DNA of 64,000 nucleotides from Streptomyces sp. CC208A (GTDB lineage Bacteria; Actinomycetota; Actinomycetes; Streptomycetales; Streptomycetaceae): the NCBI RefSeq assembly GCF_030010625.1, contig NZ_JASCXN010000002.1, positions 404,672-468,671 on the forward strand, in the 5' to 3' direction. This document shows positions 8,351-18,380 of the stretch, piece after piece (position 1 is the stretch's first letter; every line of letters begins with the position of its first letter). Made by a program: the position numbers and the translations under genes. A model generated the notes under the pieces. It worked only from the letters and a program-made list of their open reading frames with translations. It was not told the origin of the DNA and made no database searches.

Positions 8351-9130
8351 ACCGACAACGAATCGCGCATCGACACGTCCCGGCCGCACACCGCCCGGAT
8401 CTGGAACTACTGGACCGGCGGCAAGGACAACTATCCGGTCGACCGGGAGGCGGGGGACCGGATCCGGGAGCTGCACCCCGGCATCGGGGAGTACGCGAAG
8501 GCGGACCGGCTGTTCCTGGGGCGGGCGGTCCGGTACCTGGCCGAGCAGGAGGGCATCCGGCAGTTCCTGGACATCGGCACGGGACTGCCGAGCGCCGACA
8601 ACACGCACGAGGTCGCCCAGCGCGTCGCCCCCGACGCGCGGGTGGTGTACGTGGACAACGACCCGCTCGTGCTCGCCCACGCCCGCGCGCTGCTCGTCGG
8701 GACGCCCGAGGGGCGGACGGACTACCTGGACGCGGACCTGCGGGACGTCGACACGATCCTGGCCGACGCCTCGAAGACGCTCGACCTGTCGAAGCCGGTC
8801 GCGCTGATGCTGCTCGGGGTCGTCATCTTCGTCGAGGACGACGAGGAGTCGTACGCGATCGTCCGCCGGCTCATGGACGCCCTCGCGCCCGGCAGCCACC
8901 TCGTCCTGTCCCACACCGTCACCCACCCCGACATGCCGGACGTCGACGCGGCGGTGGCCTTCTGGAACGAGCACGGCACCCCGAAGCTCACCCAGCGCAC
9001 CCCCGAGGCGATCGCCCGCTACTTCGACGGCCTGGAGCTGCTGGAGCCCGGCGTGGTGTCCTGCTCGGCGTGGCGGCCGGAGACCCCGGCGCCGGACGTC
9101 GCGATGTACGGGGGCGTCGGCCGCAAGTAG
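8348..9130 (+). CDS. SAM-dependent methyltransferase, DUF574 family
   Basis: About 260 aa in a family greatly expanded in Streptomyces (PF04672). The N-terminus is diagnostic: DTSRPHTARIWNYWTGGKDN. The SAM-binding core follows with FLDIGTGLPSADNTHEVAQ and VVYVDNDPLVLAHA, and later DADLRDVDTIL. The fold is a class I methyltransferase; substrates are unknown for most members. The GTG start is chosen because a -10-like box lies six bases upstream and the conserved N-terminus begins there. It is transcribed away from the SARP hybrid, so the two share a control region. Confidence 0.85.
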   Translation: MTDNESRIDTSRPHTARIWNYWTGGKDNYPVDREAGDRIRELHPGIGEYAKADRLFLGRAVRYLAEQEGIRQFLDIGTGLPSADNTHEVAQRVAPDARVVYVDNDPLVLAHARALLVGTPEGRTDYLDADLRDVDTILADASKTLDLSKPVALMLLGVVIFVEDDEESYAIVRRLMDALAPGSHLVLSHTVTHPDMPDVDAAVAFWNEHGTPKLTQRTPEAIARYFDGLELLEPGVVSCSAWRPETPAPDVAMYGGVGRK

Positions 9131-9172
9131 GCGCGGGCGAAGGCGCGCGCGGCCGCGTGACGCCGGGCCCGC

Positions 9173-9448
9173 TCAGGAGGACCCGCCCCCGTGCCCGCCG
9201 CCGTCCGGGTGGCGTGGGCGGCTCCTCCGCGAGGGCGGGGCGGGGTGGCGGGACAGGAAGGCGTCCAGCTTCGCGAGCGCGGCGGCCGTGGCCATGAGGA
9301 CGAGCGCCGTCGCCGCGAGGCCGACGCCGACGTGCAGGCCGTACGCGGTCAGGACCACGCCGATGCCCAGGCTCCCGGGGACCCCCAGACCGGCCACGGC
9401 CATCTGGAGCACCTCCAGCCGTCTGCGCGCGCCGAACCGGCCGCCCAT
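9173..9448 (-). CDS. Small two-helix membrane protein
   Basis: 91 aa with two predicted transmembrane helices (roughly MAVAGLGVPGSLGIGVVLTA and GVGLAATALVLMATAAALA), a basic N-terminus and a Pro/Gly/His-rich tail. The ATG at 9448 is preceded by GAGGGGGAA at good spacing, so the longer open frame extending upstream is not used. Function is unknown. It lies between the methyltransferase gene and the divergent DUF1876 gene. Confidence 0.6.
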   Translation of the reverse strand: MGGRFGARRRLEVLQMAVAGLGVPGSLGIGVVLTAYGLHVGVGLAATALVLMATAAALAKLDAFLSRHPAPPSRRSRPRHPDGGGHGGGSS

Positions 9449-9649
9449 AGCGGTTCCCCCTCGCCGTGAAGTGTCGGTGCGGGGGTGGTTCCCGTGCCGC
9501 CGGGGCGGAACACACGCCTCCAGGTACCGTCCGCCGCCCCGTCCCCGTGCGGCCGGGGCCCCGCGGGCGGATCCTGGAAGGGACGGGGGAGCAGCGCCCC
9601 GGGGCCGTACGGCACCGGCGGCGCCGGACGGCATGTGAGGAGGCAGACC

Positions 9650-9949
9650 ATGACGCGGCACCTGGAGTGGAGGGTCGGCCTGGAGCTGAACGAGGAGGCC
9701 GGCCGGACCGAGGCCGAGGCACGGCTCGACACGGGGACGACGACCTTCACCGGGCACGGTACGGCCCGCTGCAACCCGTCGGACACGGACGTGCCGGTGA
9801 TCGGCGACGAGCTCGCCGCGAGCCGGGCCATGAAGGACCTGGCGGGCAAGCTGATGCGGGAGGCGAACCGCGAGATGGAGGCGGTGGGCGCCGGGACGGT
9901 ACCCGGGCGCACCGGTCCCGGATACGGCTGGCCGGAGGCGGTCTCCTGA
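9650..9949 (+). CDS. DUF1876 (dsRBD-like) small protein
   Basis: 99 aa with the DUF1876 pattern: HLEWRVGLELNEEAGRTEAEARL, then FTGHGTARCNPSD and ELAASRAMKDLAGKL. Members are small actinobacterial proteins often found next to stress genes, and the fold is said to resemble a double-stranded-RNA-binding domain; no function is established. The ATG at 9650 has GAGGAGG seven to eight bases upstream, which fixes the start. It is convergent with the CBS-domain gene. Confidence 0.8.
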   Translation: MTRHLEWRVGLELNEEAGRTEAEARLDTGTTTFTGHGTARCNPSDTDVPVIGDELAASRAMKDLAGKLMREANREMEAVGAGTVPGRTGPGYGWPEAVS

Positions 9950-9974
9950 GGAGCCCGCCACCCCGTGCCGCCGC

Positions 9975-10571
9975 TCACTCCTGAGGCGGCTCCACGGTCA
10001 GGTGGTCGACGACCTCGACCACCCCGTCCACGGCCTCGCACAGGCGCACCAGGAGCGGGGCGAGGTCCTTGCGGTGCACGGTGCCGCTGAGGGTGACGCG
10101 CCCCTCGTCGACGTCGATGTGGACCGCCGCGGGGGAGAGCCCGAGGATGCGCATGACGACGTCCTCGCGGATCTCCTCCTGGATGGCGCGGTCGCGGCGC
10201 AGGAAGAGCTGGATCAGGTCGCTGCGGCTGAGGACGCCGATGAGCCGGCCGTCCGCGTCCACCACCGGCAGCCGCTTGATCCGGTGCCGCTCCATCAGCC
10301 GGGCGGCCTCGACGGCCGTCCAGGAGGGGCGGGCGGTGTGCACCGGGCTGGACATCATCGCCTCGGCGCTGCTGGGGCCGTCCTTGGCGGTGTGCCGGCG
10401 CAGCAGGTCCGCCTCGGAGACCACGCCCACCGGCCGGTTCTCCTCGTCGACCACCGGCACCGCCGTGATGCCGTACTCGTCGAGGAGCCGCGCGATCTCC
10501 TTGAACGGTGTCCCGCGCTGGACCGAGACCGCCGTCGGGGTCATCAGGTCCGCGACACTGCGGTTCCTCAT
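9975..10571 (-). CDS. CBS-pair protein with C-terminal BON domain
   Basis: 198 aa. Two CBS motifs cover residues about 8-60 (VADLMTPTAVSV to VVSEADLL) and 73-125 (MMSSPVHTARPSW to VLSRSDLIQ). A BON domain of about 65 residues follows (RILGLSPAAVHIDVDEGRVTLSGTV, cited in parts). CBS pairs bind adenosyl ligands and BON domains are linked to membrane or stress roles. In actinobacteria, proteins of this layout often belong to dormancy or universal-stress sets, in line with the small DUF1876 neighbour. The ATG has AGAAGGGA about 15 bases upstream. Confidence 0.85.
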   Translation of the reverse strand: MRNRSVADLMTPTAVSVQRGTPFKEIARLLDEYGITAVPVVDEENRPVGVVSEADLLRRHTAKDGPSSAEAMMSSPVHTARPSWTAVEAARLMERHRIKRLPVVDADGRLIGVLSRSDLIQLFLRRDRAIQEEIREDVVMRILGLSPAAVHIDVDEGRVTLSGTVHRKDLAPLLVRLCEAVDGVVEVVDHLTVEPPQE

Positions 10572-10748
10572 CGTCCGTTCCGTCCCTTCTGCGGGTGATG
10601 ATTCCATGATCCCGCATCCGCTGCGAAGGGGATGCGAGCGGGGTCGGCGCAGGCTGACGCGGAAGGCGTCTTGTGGGCGTGGCGGGTCCGTGGTTACCTC
10701 CGAGTTACCTCCGGTAAGTCGCTGTCCCCACACGGAAGAAGGCTTCCC

Positions 10749-12035
10749 ATGCCCTCGGTTCGTACGACCCGGACCCGCCGTCTCGCGGTCGCCCTCGCCG
10801 CCTCCCTCACGGCCTCCCTCGCGCTCCTCGCGCCGGCCGCCGCCGCGCCCCCGCCCGCCCCGTCCGCCTTGTCGGGGGCCACCGACACGCCCCTGCGCGA
10901 GGTCATGTTCGTCGGCAACAACTGGGACGGCACCGCCGATGTCATCGCCGCCCGCGGCGACTTCCACCGCATCGGCCGGGTGAACGTGATCCCGGACAAG
11001 GAGGAGCGCCTCCGCGAGATCTACCTCAACCCCGTCAAGCTCGCCTTCTTCCTCGGCGTCCGCAGCGGCCCGGGCGAGGGCCACGACCAGTTCGTCGACG
11101 ACATGTACGCCACCCCCGACGGCACCGCCATGGTCGTCTCGCGTCCCAGCTTCGCCGACGTCGTCTCCCTCGACCTCCGCACCGGACGGATCAATTGGCG
11201 CTTCCCGGTGGCCGGTTACCGCTCCGACCACATGGCCGTCTCGCCCGACGGCACCCGCGTCGCCGTCTCCGCGTCCACCGCGAACACCGTCCACGTCCTC
11301 GACGTCTCCACCGGCCGCCAGGTCGGCTCCTTCAAGACCGGCGACAAGCCCCACGAGAACGTCTTCACCTCCGACGGGCGCCTGTGGAACATGTCGATCG
11401 GCGAGGTCACCACCGCCCTCGACGCGCCCTGGCTCGACTGGACCAAGGGCGACCGGAGGATCACCGTCGTGGACGCCACCACCTTCGAGACGGTCCGCGT
11501 CATCGACATGCGCTCGCGCCTCGACGCCTTCGGCCGCGACGACCTCTCCGACGCCGTCCGCCCCCTCGTCCTCACCCCCGACGAGAAGAAGCTCTACTTC
11601 CAGGTCTCCTTCCTCAACGGCTTCCTGGAGTACGACGTGGAGAGCGACCGGATCACCCGGCTGAAGACCCTGCCGGGCAACCCCGCCACCAACCCCGACC
11701 GCACCACCTGGGTCAACGACTCGCGCCACCACGGCCTGTCGATCAGCCCGGACGGCCGCAAGCTCTGCGTCGCCGGCACCATGGACGACTACGCCACCGT
11801 CGTCGACCGCGAGACCCTGCGGCAGGGCCCGCTCGTCCCGGCGGACAAGCCCTACTGGGCCACGGTGAGCGGCGACGGACGGGCCTGCGTCGTCTCGGAG
11901 AGCGGCGCCGACCGGGTCAGCGCCATCGACTTCGCCACCGGCGAGCGCGTCGCCTCGGTGGCCGTCGGCGACCACCCCCAGCGGGTCAGGCTCGCCCGCG
12001 TACCCGCCGACTGGGCGTCCCCCACGGGGAACTGA
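10749..12035 (+). CDS. Secreted YVTN-type beta-propeller protein
   Basis: 428 aa from the ATG at 10749, which has GAAGAAGG just upstream. The signal peptide is TRRLAVALAASLTASLALLAPAAAA. The mature part carries repeated blades such as MAVSPDGTRVAVSASTANTV, VHVLDVSTGRQVGSF, VLTPDEKKLYFQVS, LSISPDGRKLCVAGT and SAIDFATGERVASVAVGDHP, typical of 40-residue YVTN surface repeats. Such propellers bind partners or substrates outside the cell; no catalytic residues are recognisable. The gene stands alone and ends at a strong terminator. Confidence 0.8.
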   Translation: MPSVRTTRTRRLAVALAASLTASLALLAPAAAAPPPAPSALSGATDTPLREVMFVGNNWDGTADVIAARGDFHRIGRVNVIPDKEERLREIYLNPVKLAFFLGVRSGPGEGHDQFVDDMYATPDGTAMVVSRPSFADVVSLDLRTGRINWRFPVAGYRSDHMAVSPDGTRVAVSASTANTVHVLDVSTGRQVGSFKTGDKPHENVFTSDGRLWNMSIGEVTTALDAPWLDWTKGDRRITVVDATTFETVRVIDMRSRLDAFGRDDLSDAVRPLVLTPDEKKLYFQVSFLNGFLEYDVESDRITRLKTLPGNPATNPDRTTWVNDSRHHGLSISPDGRKLCVAGTMDDYATVVDRETLRQGPLVPADKPYWATVSGDGRACVVSESGADRVSAIDFATGERVASVAVGDHPQRVRLARVPADWASPTGN

Positions 12036-12053
12036 CGTCACGCCGTACAGGAG

Positions 12054-12093
12054 GAGGGGCCGGCCGGATCACCGTCGGTCCGGCCGGCCCCTC
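12054..12093 (+). terminator. Strong hairpin terminator
   Basis: A perfect 15-bp stem (GAGGGGCCGGCCGGA with TCCGGCCGGCCCCTC) with a 10-base loop begins 18 bases after the propeller gene stop. It lies between convergent genes and may act on both. Confidence 0.8.
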
Positions 12094-12100
12094 TTCTCAG

Positions 12101-12153
12101 GACCGGGTCAGGTTTCCCAGGGACGGGTCAGGTTTCCCAGGGACGGGTCAGGA
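12101..12153. repeat. 20-bp tandem repeat spanning the 3' end of the amidohydrolase gene
   Basis: About 2.6 copies of a 20-bp unit (minus-strand sense TGACCCGTCCCTGGGAAACC). The copy nearest the gene includes its stop codon, so each unit repeats the in-line TGA. The unit lengths and sequences agree to within one base. Confidence 0.8.
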
Positions 12154-14223
12154 ACGGGTGACCGTCACCTCGTAGAGCGAGTAGCCCCACTGTGTGGCCC
12201 GCCGCTCCCCGTGGATCCGTACGTACCGGGCGGGCGTGGAGGAGAACACGGCCGTGTCGTAGCCGCCGTCCCCGGCCTCCGTCGACCAGACCGTACGCCA
12301 CGCCTCGCCGTCCTCGGAGACCTCGATCCGGTACTGGCGGGCGTAGGCCCGCTCCCAGTCCAGGGTCACCCGGCCGACCCGCCGCACCTCGCCCAGGTCC
12401 ACCCGGAGCCACTGGTCGTCCGACCAGCCGCTGGCCCAGCGGGTGCCGGTGTCGCCGTCGAAGGCGCGCCCGGAGGCGTAGCTGACGAAGGGGTTCCACT
12501 CGGTGGAGCTGGCCGAGGTGGGCCTGCCGGCCGCCAGGTTCACGCCCGGCTCGTGCCGCTCGGTCGCCCGCCAGGTCCGCAGGTAGGACTCGGCGCCGAG
12601 CGCCAGGTCGTCGATGACGGCCGGACCGCCGGGGGTGAGCCGGATCTGCTCGATCCAGTCCGGCACCAGGCCCGCGTGCGCGGCGCCGTCCGTGTTGAGG
12701 TCCCAGGTCCGCTCGCCGGTGACCTGACGGTCGAGGACGGTGCCGCCGTCGAAGCTGCGGTACGGGTACGTCACCGCGTTCGGCGCGTCCGTGCCGACCG
12801 GGCCCGGCCAGCCGCCGACGCCGTTCATGTCCGTGCCGTACCCGAGGCCGACCCCGTACTTCTCACGCAGCTCGGCCTTGCCGTCCGCCTCGCCGATGAA
12901 GCCCTCGGCGCTGTGCATGTACGGGGCGGTGAACCCGCCCAGCTTGTACAGCCGTTCCGTCCAGTCGAGGTCCATCCAGCTGTGCGTGGACAGCACGCCC
13001 GGATACTCCTCGGCCTCCAGGATGTCCAGCGCCCGGCCGGCCGCCTTCACGCTCATGTGGTCGAGCTCCAGCATCATGCCCCGGTCGATCATGCCCCGGA
13101 GGGCGTACTCGCCGAGCCGGGTCAGGCCACGGGTGTTGCAGCGGGCGGCGGAGTCGTAACCCGGCACGCTCACCCCGGCTGGCAGCTTCGCCGCCATGCC
13201 GGCGGGCGCGGTCAGGCCGATCGGGTTGTCCTTCTGCGGGCCCGCGCACCGCTCGGTCGCCCAGAAGGTGCCGGTGGACAGGAACTGGCCGATGTTCACC
13301 GCCACCCCCGTCGTGCCGCTGTCGAAGCGGACGCCGCACAGCGCGTTGTCGAACTTGTGGCACAGGAACATGCTGCGCACCCCGAGCCGGTACAGCTCGT
13401 CCAGGCCGCGGTCGATGTCGGCCTTGTCGCACTGGGCCACGTCGAGGATCTGCTTGCAGCCGAACGGCTCCGAGGTCTCCACGCCGAGGACGACGGCGAG
13501 CTTGCCCTGCTCGATCACCGAGCGGGCCTGGTCGGCGCTGGTGACGATGCGGAACCAGCCCTTGCCGGGGCCGCCGAACATCGAGTCGACGTAGTCCTGC
13601 ATCTCATAGGTCTTGCGGGCCTCCAGGCGGATGGCCTCCATCTCGTCGCAGCCCCGGTCCCGGGGCATGAGCGAGCACAACAGGCCATTGGAGACCAGGT
13701 CGTTGACGAGCACGCGCTGCCCGCCGCGCCAGGCCCGCTCCAGCCAGGCGTAGTAGTTCTGCTGGTGGGTCAGTGAGTTGTGGGCCGGCCAGTCGGTGAA
13801 GGTGGGCCAGCCGTCCGGGTCGTGCTTCCCGTTCGCGCCGCCGGTCAGGTTCTCGAAGAGGGCGCCGGAACCGTCCGGATAGTGCTCGGGACAGTCCTTG
13901 AGGGCGTCGGCCACGCCTGCCGTCGAGAACGGTTTGCCGCAGATCAGCCGGCCGCCGAAGCCCTCGTTGGACATCACGTGGTTGTGCGCGTCGACGAAGC
14001 CGCGCACGCGCCCCTGGGCGTCGGTGCCGGTGAACGGCGTGCCCGTGGCGTTGATCTGGGAATCGGGCGCCGGTCGTGCGGACGGCTCCCACCAGGGGGA
14101 ACCGGCGGCGGGAACGGGGGCGGCGCCGAAGAGCACGGCCGCGAGGGCGAGGAAGAGGGACACGAGGCCGAGGCGGCGTGTCCCGCGGAAGGGGGAGGTG
14201 CTCCGGGTGGTGCGTGGGCTCAT
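12148..14223 (-). CDS. Secreted M19-like metal-dependent amidohydrolase with C-terminal F5/8 type C domain
   Basis: 691 aa with a signal peptide (LGLVSLFLALAAVLFGAAPVPAAG). The metal site begins with GFVDAHNHV (His80, His82), and later conserved pieces are VVLGVETSEPFG, FLCHKFDN, LELDHMSVKAAG and LSTHSWMD, in keeping with a TIM-barrel membrane-dipeptidase-like fold. The last 140 residues (NLAAGRPTSASSTEW to ATQWGYSLYEVTVT) form a discoidin/F5-8C galactose-binding-like domain. It probably acts on an exported peptide or amide substrate while bound to a polysaccharide. The ATG at 14223 is preferred because GGAGG lies about 10 bases upstream; an in-frame start at 14310 lacks this. Confidence 0.78.
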   Translation of the reverse strand: MSPRTTRSTSPFRGTRRLGLVSLFLALAAVLFGAAPVPAAGSPWWEPSARPAPDSQINATGTPFTGTDAQGRVRGFVDAHNHVMSNEGFGGRLICGKPFSTAGVADALKDCPEHYPDGSGALFENLTGGANGKHDPDGWPTFTDWPAHNSLTHQQNYYAWLERAWRGGQRVLVNDLVSNGLLCSLMPRDRGCDEMEAIRLEARKTYEMQDYVDSMFGGPGKGWFRIVTSADQARSVIEQGKLAVVLGVETSEPFGCKQILDVAQCDKADIDRGLDELYRLGVRSMFLCHKFDNALCGVRFDSGTTGVAVNIGQFLSTGTFWATERCAGPQKDNPIGLTAPAGMAAKLPAGVSVPGYDSAARCNTRGLTRLGEYALRGMIDRGMMLELDHMSVKAAGRALDILEAEEYPGVLSTHSWMDLDWTERLYKLGGFTAPYMHSAEGFIGEADGKAELREKYGVGLGYGTDMNGVGGWPGPVGTDAPNAVTYPYRSFDGGTVLDRQVTGERTWDLNTDGAAHAGLVPDWIEQIRLTPGGPAVIDDLALGAESYLRTWRATERHEPGVNLAAGRPTSASSTEWNPFVSYASGRAFDGDTGTRWASGWSDDQWLRVDLGEVRRVGRVTLDWERAYARQYRIEVSEDGEAWRTVWSTEAGDGGYDTAVFSSTPARYVRIHGERRATQWGYSLYEVTVTRS

Positions 14224-14372
14224 GGTCGCGAAGCCTCCGGTCGGTGGGGGTGTACCGGGCGCGGGTGTACCGGGCGCCCCGAGGATCGCGGTGCGGGAGG
14301 ACCGAGTCAAGAGTCCGGGTCAAATGACCTGTTGATGAGGAGGGAGCCCCTGTGCCGTCCCGCCCCGGAGGT

Positions 14373-14966
14373 TCAGCCCTCGATCAGCCGAACCAGCTGA
14401 TCAGCCGTCAGTTCCAGTTGCTCCGCGGCCGCCTCCTCGTCCCGCAGGACCAGGTACTGGAGCGTCATCCCGTCCACGGCCGCCGCCAGGTGCCGGGCCA
14501 GCGTCCCCACCGGAACCTTCGGCTCCTCCCCGCGCACCGCCCCCACCTGCTCCACGAGCGCCGTCGCCGACCGCACGTACTGCTCGTACTGGGCGCGCGC
14601 CAGATGCTCGAAGCCGGGCTCGCGCAGCGCGTACTGGGTGAGGTCGTACGTGAGCAGGTGGTGCCCCGGGTGGGCGGTGACGTCCTCCCAGTACGTCCGC
14701 AGCGCCGCCAGCACCGTCTCGCGCAGGGTCGCCCTCGGCTCGACCGCCTTCATCACCCGTGCCACGTAGTCGCCGATGATGGTCTCGATGGCCGCTTCGA
14801 GCAGGGCCTGCTTGGAGTCGAAGCAGTAGTGGAAGACGCTCAGCGAGACCCCGGCCTCGGCGGAGATGGACCGCGTGGTGGTCCTGGCCACGCCGTCCCG
14901 GGTCATCGCCCTGATCGCCGCCTCGACCAGCTGCCGGCGTCGCTCCGCCGACGGCATCCGCGCCAT
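14373..14966 (-). CDS. TetR-family transcriptional regulator
   Basis: 197 aa. The N-terminal HTH is clear: RRQLVEAAIRAMTRDGVA, TTTRSISAEAGVSLSVFHYCF and SKQALLEAAIE. The C-terminal ligand domain is generic (VGTLARHLAAAVDGMTLQYLV). The neighbours are the secreted amidohydrolase and the GntR gene, both on the same strand with gaps, so its target cannot be assigned. It is probably autoregulated like most of the family (inference). Confidence 0.88.
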   Translation of the reverse strand: MARMPSAERRRQLVEAAIRAMTRDGVARTTTRSISAEAGVSLSVFHYCFDSKQALLEAAIETIIGDYVARVMKAVEPRATLRETVLAALRTYWEDVTAHPGHHLLTYDLTQYALREPGFEHLARAQYEQYVRSATALVEQVGAVRGEEPKVPVGTLARHLAAAVDGMTLQYLVLRDEEAAAEQLELTADQLVRLIEG

Positions 14967-15006
14967 GCTTCCTCCTCGGGTCCGGGCGTCAGGGTAACCG
15001 CCGGGT

Positions 15007-15696
15007 TCAGTCCTGTTCCGCGGCCGGGGCCGGTCCCGGGGCGAGGACGGCGCGCAGGGCCGCCACCGCGTGGGCGCGGTGGTCGTCGAGCCAGTGGACG
15101 GCGGCGGCCTTGTCGCCCTCGCGCAGGGCGGAGAGGACGGCGCGGTGCTCGTGGACGGCCTGGGCGCGGTGGGCGGCGTCGGTGTAGTAGAGGGAGCGGT
15201 AGGCGTCCGTGGCGTCCCACAGGGTGGTGATCATGCGGACCAGGCGGGGCATGCCGCAGGCGTCGATCAGGGTGAAGTGGAAGCGGCGGTTGGCCTCGGC
15301 CATGGCCGTCACGTCACCGGCCCCCGCGGCCCGTTCGACCTCGCGCTGGATGGCCTCCAGGGTCGCGGTGAGGTCCTCCGGGCCGACGTCCATGGAGCGG
15401 CGGACCGCCTCCGTCTCCAGGAGGGCGCGGATGCGGTAGATCTCCTCCAGGTCGGCGAGGGACAGCTCGGCGACGAAGTAGCCGCGGTGTATGTGGTGGA
15501 CGACCAGGCCCTCGGCCTCCAGGGCCTTGAGTGCCTCCCGCAGCGGGACGCGGCTCACTTCGAGGCGAGCGGCGAGGGCGTCCTGCCGGATGGGCGCGCC
15601 CGGGCGGAGCTCACCGCTGGTGATGGCACCCCGCAGCTCCTCCAGGACGAACTGCTGGGCCGTCCGGGGCCGTCGCCTTTCCACCGCGTCGCTCAT
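15007..15696 (-). CDS. GntR-family regulator, FCD subfamily
   Basis: 229 aa. The winged-helix N-terminus reads QQFVLEELRGAITSGELRPG, IRQDALAARLEVSRVPLREAL and LEAEGLVVHHIHRGYFVAEL. The FCD ligand domain follows, with YRIRALLETEAVRR, ANRRFHFTLIDACG and HEHRAVLSALREGD supplying the Asp/His residues that bind metal and carboxylates. FCD regulators usually sense organic acids. It lies 76 bases downstream of the CaiB gene on the same strand and is a good candidate to control the CaiB/glutaryl-CoA dehydrogenase pair through the palindromes at 17003-17092. GGGAAGG upstream of the ATG fixes the start. Confidence 0.88.
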   Translation of the reverse strand: MSDAVERRRPRTAQQFVLEELRGAITSGELRPGAPIRQDALAARLEVSRVPLREALKALEAEGLVVHHIHRGYFVAELSLADLEEIYRIRALLETEAVRRSMDVGPEDLTATLEAIQREVERAAGAGDVTAMAEANRRFHFTLIDACGMPRLVRMITTLWDATDAYRSLYYTDAAHRAQAVHEHRAVLSALREGDKAAAVHWLDDHRAHAVAALRAVLAPGPAPAAEQD

Positions 15697-15772
15697 CGAT
15701 CCGACCTTCCCTCGCCGTTCCTCGCGCACCGGCGGCTGTCTCCGCCGCCGGTGACCGTCATCTTCCTACGGA

Positions 15773-16957
15773 TCACGGCCCCGCCGCCGAGTTGTCCACA
15801 GGCGGGATTCCGGCCAGCACCTCGGCGGTGTGCTCGCCGAGCCGCGGGGGAGCGGAGCGGTACGAGGGCGGGGTGGCGCCGAAGCGGACCGGGTGGGCGA
15901 CCTGGCCGGGGCCCGCGGCGTCCCCGGGGACCCGGGCGCCGAGCCCCAGCCGGTCGGCGAGCGCGAAGGCGCCCGCCAGGTCGTTGATCGGGCCGCAGGG
16001 CACACCGGCGGCGGTCAGCTCCTCGAACCAGGCGTCGGCGGTGCGGGAGGCGAGCGGCCCCGCCAGCGCCGCCGTCAGCTCCTCGCGGTGGGCGACCCGG
16101 GCCGTGTTGGTGGCGAAGCGGGCGTCCTCGGCCAGGCCGGGGAGTCCGATCCGCTCGCACAGCGCCCGGAACTGCCGGTCGTTGCCGACCGCCAGGACCA
16201 GCGGCCGGTCCCGCGCCTCGAAGACCTCGTACGGCGTGATGCTCGGGTGGCGGTTGCCCATGGCGCGCGGGACGACGCCGGCGCCGAGGTGGGCGGCGGC
16301 CTGGTTGGTGAGCGCGGAGAGCAGCGAGCCGAGCAGCGAGACCTCGACGCGCTGGCCCTCGCCGGTGCGCTCGCGGTGGCGCAGGGCGGCGAGGACGCCG
16401 AACCCGGCGTGCAGGCCGGTGATGACGTCGACGAGGGCGACGCCCGCCTTCGTCCCCGGCCCTCCGGGCTCGCCGGTGACGCTCATCAGGCCGCCCATGG
16501 CCTGGACGAGCAGGTCGTAGCCGGGGAGCGCGGCGCCCCCGTCGGTGCCGAACCCGGTCACCGAGCAGTAGACGAGGCCGGGGTTGGTGCGGCGGACCTT
16601 CTCGAAGCCGAGGCCCAGCTTCTCCATGGTGCCCGGCCGGAAGTTCTCCACGAGGACGTCGGCGCGGTCGACGATCGCCCGTGCCGCGGCCAGGCCGTCG
16701 GGGTCGGTGAGGTCGAGGGCGACGGACCGCTTGTTGCGGTTGACCCCGAGGAAGTAGGTGGCCTGGCCGTCCGCGAAGGGCGGGCCCCAGGCGCGGGTGT
16801 CGTCCCCCGCGCCCGGCCGCTCGATCTTGATCACGTCGGCGCCGAGGTCGGCGAGGAGCATCGTCATGTACGGCCCGGCGAGGACCCGGCCGAAGTCGGC
16901 GACGACGATGCCGGAGAGGGCGCCGGGGCCGGTCTCGTGGGGGTGGTCCGTGGGCAT
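15773..16957 (-). CDS. CaiB/BaiF-family CoA-transferase, probably glutarate-specific
   Basis: 394 aa, a type III CoA-transferase. Signature pieces are LSGIVVADFGRVLAGPY, MLLADLGADVIKIERP, RNKRSVALDL, VENFRPGTMEKLGLG and GYDLLVQAMGG, where Asp148 is the expected nucleophile. These enzymes move CoA from succinyl-CoA or another thioester to a carboxylic acid without ping-pong release. Its partner, transcribed divergently from the 201-bp gap, is a glutaryl-CoA dehydrogenase, so succinyl-CoA:glutarate CoA-transfer is the most economical guess. The ATG has GAGGGAG upstream; the longer open frame is spurious. Confidence 0.85.
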   Translation of the reverse strand: MPTDHPHETGPGALSGIVVADFGRVLAGPYMTMLLADLGADVIKIERPGAGDDTRAWGPPFADGQATYFLGVNRNKRSVALDLTDPDGLAAARAIVDRADVLVENFRPGTMEKLGLGFEKVRRTNPGLVYCSVTGFGTDGGAALPGYDLLVQAMGGLMSVTGEPGGPGTKAGVALVDVITGLHAGFGVLAALRHRERTGEGQRVEVSLLGSLLSALTNQAAAHLGAGVVPRAMGNRHPSITPYEVFEARDRPLVLAVGNDRQFRALCERIGLPGLAEDARFATNTARVAHREELTAALAGPLASRTADAWFEELTAAGVPCGPINDLAGAFALADRLGLGARVPGDAAGPGQVAHPVRFGATPPSYRSAPPRLGEHTAEVLAGIPPVDNSAAGP

Positions 16958-17002
16958 TCCCGCGCTCCCTCGGTGGTGGCATCGGACGTGGTGCGTCGGA
17001 CA

Positions 17003-17092
17003 GTGGATCCAGGAGATTGGAGATCGGAGATTGGATCCAATCGGACCGTAGGGGCCGGAGATCGGATTTTCAATACTGGATCCAAAATCCAA
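17003..17092. promoter_or_regulatory. Cluster of GGATCC-centred palindromes between divergent genes
   Basis: Three TGGATCCA-type sites occur in the gap: 17004-17011, a perfect 14-bp palindrome GATTGGATCCAATC at 17029-17042, and ATACTGGATCCAAAATCC at 17073-17090. GGAGATCGGA-like pieces lie between them. Spacing and symmetry suggest operators for a dimeric regulator, most simply the neighbouring GntR/FCD protein (inference). Confidence 0.55.
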
Positions 17093-17158
17093 TCTGCGGC
17101 TACGCTTCGGCACGCCACGCCGAGCACGACCCTCGTCACAGCCGCCAGGAGGCCGCCC

Positions 17159-18343
<1,185 letters not shown>

Positions 18344-18349
18344 ACCGCG

Positions 18350-18380
18350 TGAGGGCCCGCCCGCCCCTCGCGGGCCCTCA
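18350..18380. terminator. Bidirectional hairpin terminator
   Basis: A perfect 11-bp stem, TGAGGGCCCGC with GCGGGCCCTCA, has a 9-base loop. Its right arm covers the stop codon of the convergent FBP-domain gene. Confidence 0.7.

Noticed and set aside
15830..17158. Long upstream extension of the glutaryl-CoA dehydrogenase frame
   Set aside because: It runs antisense through the CoA-transferase gene; the GTG at 17159 has a consensus ribosome-binding site and starts the real domain.
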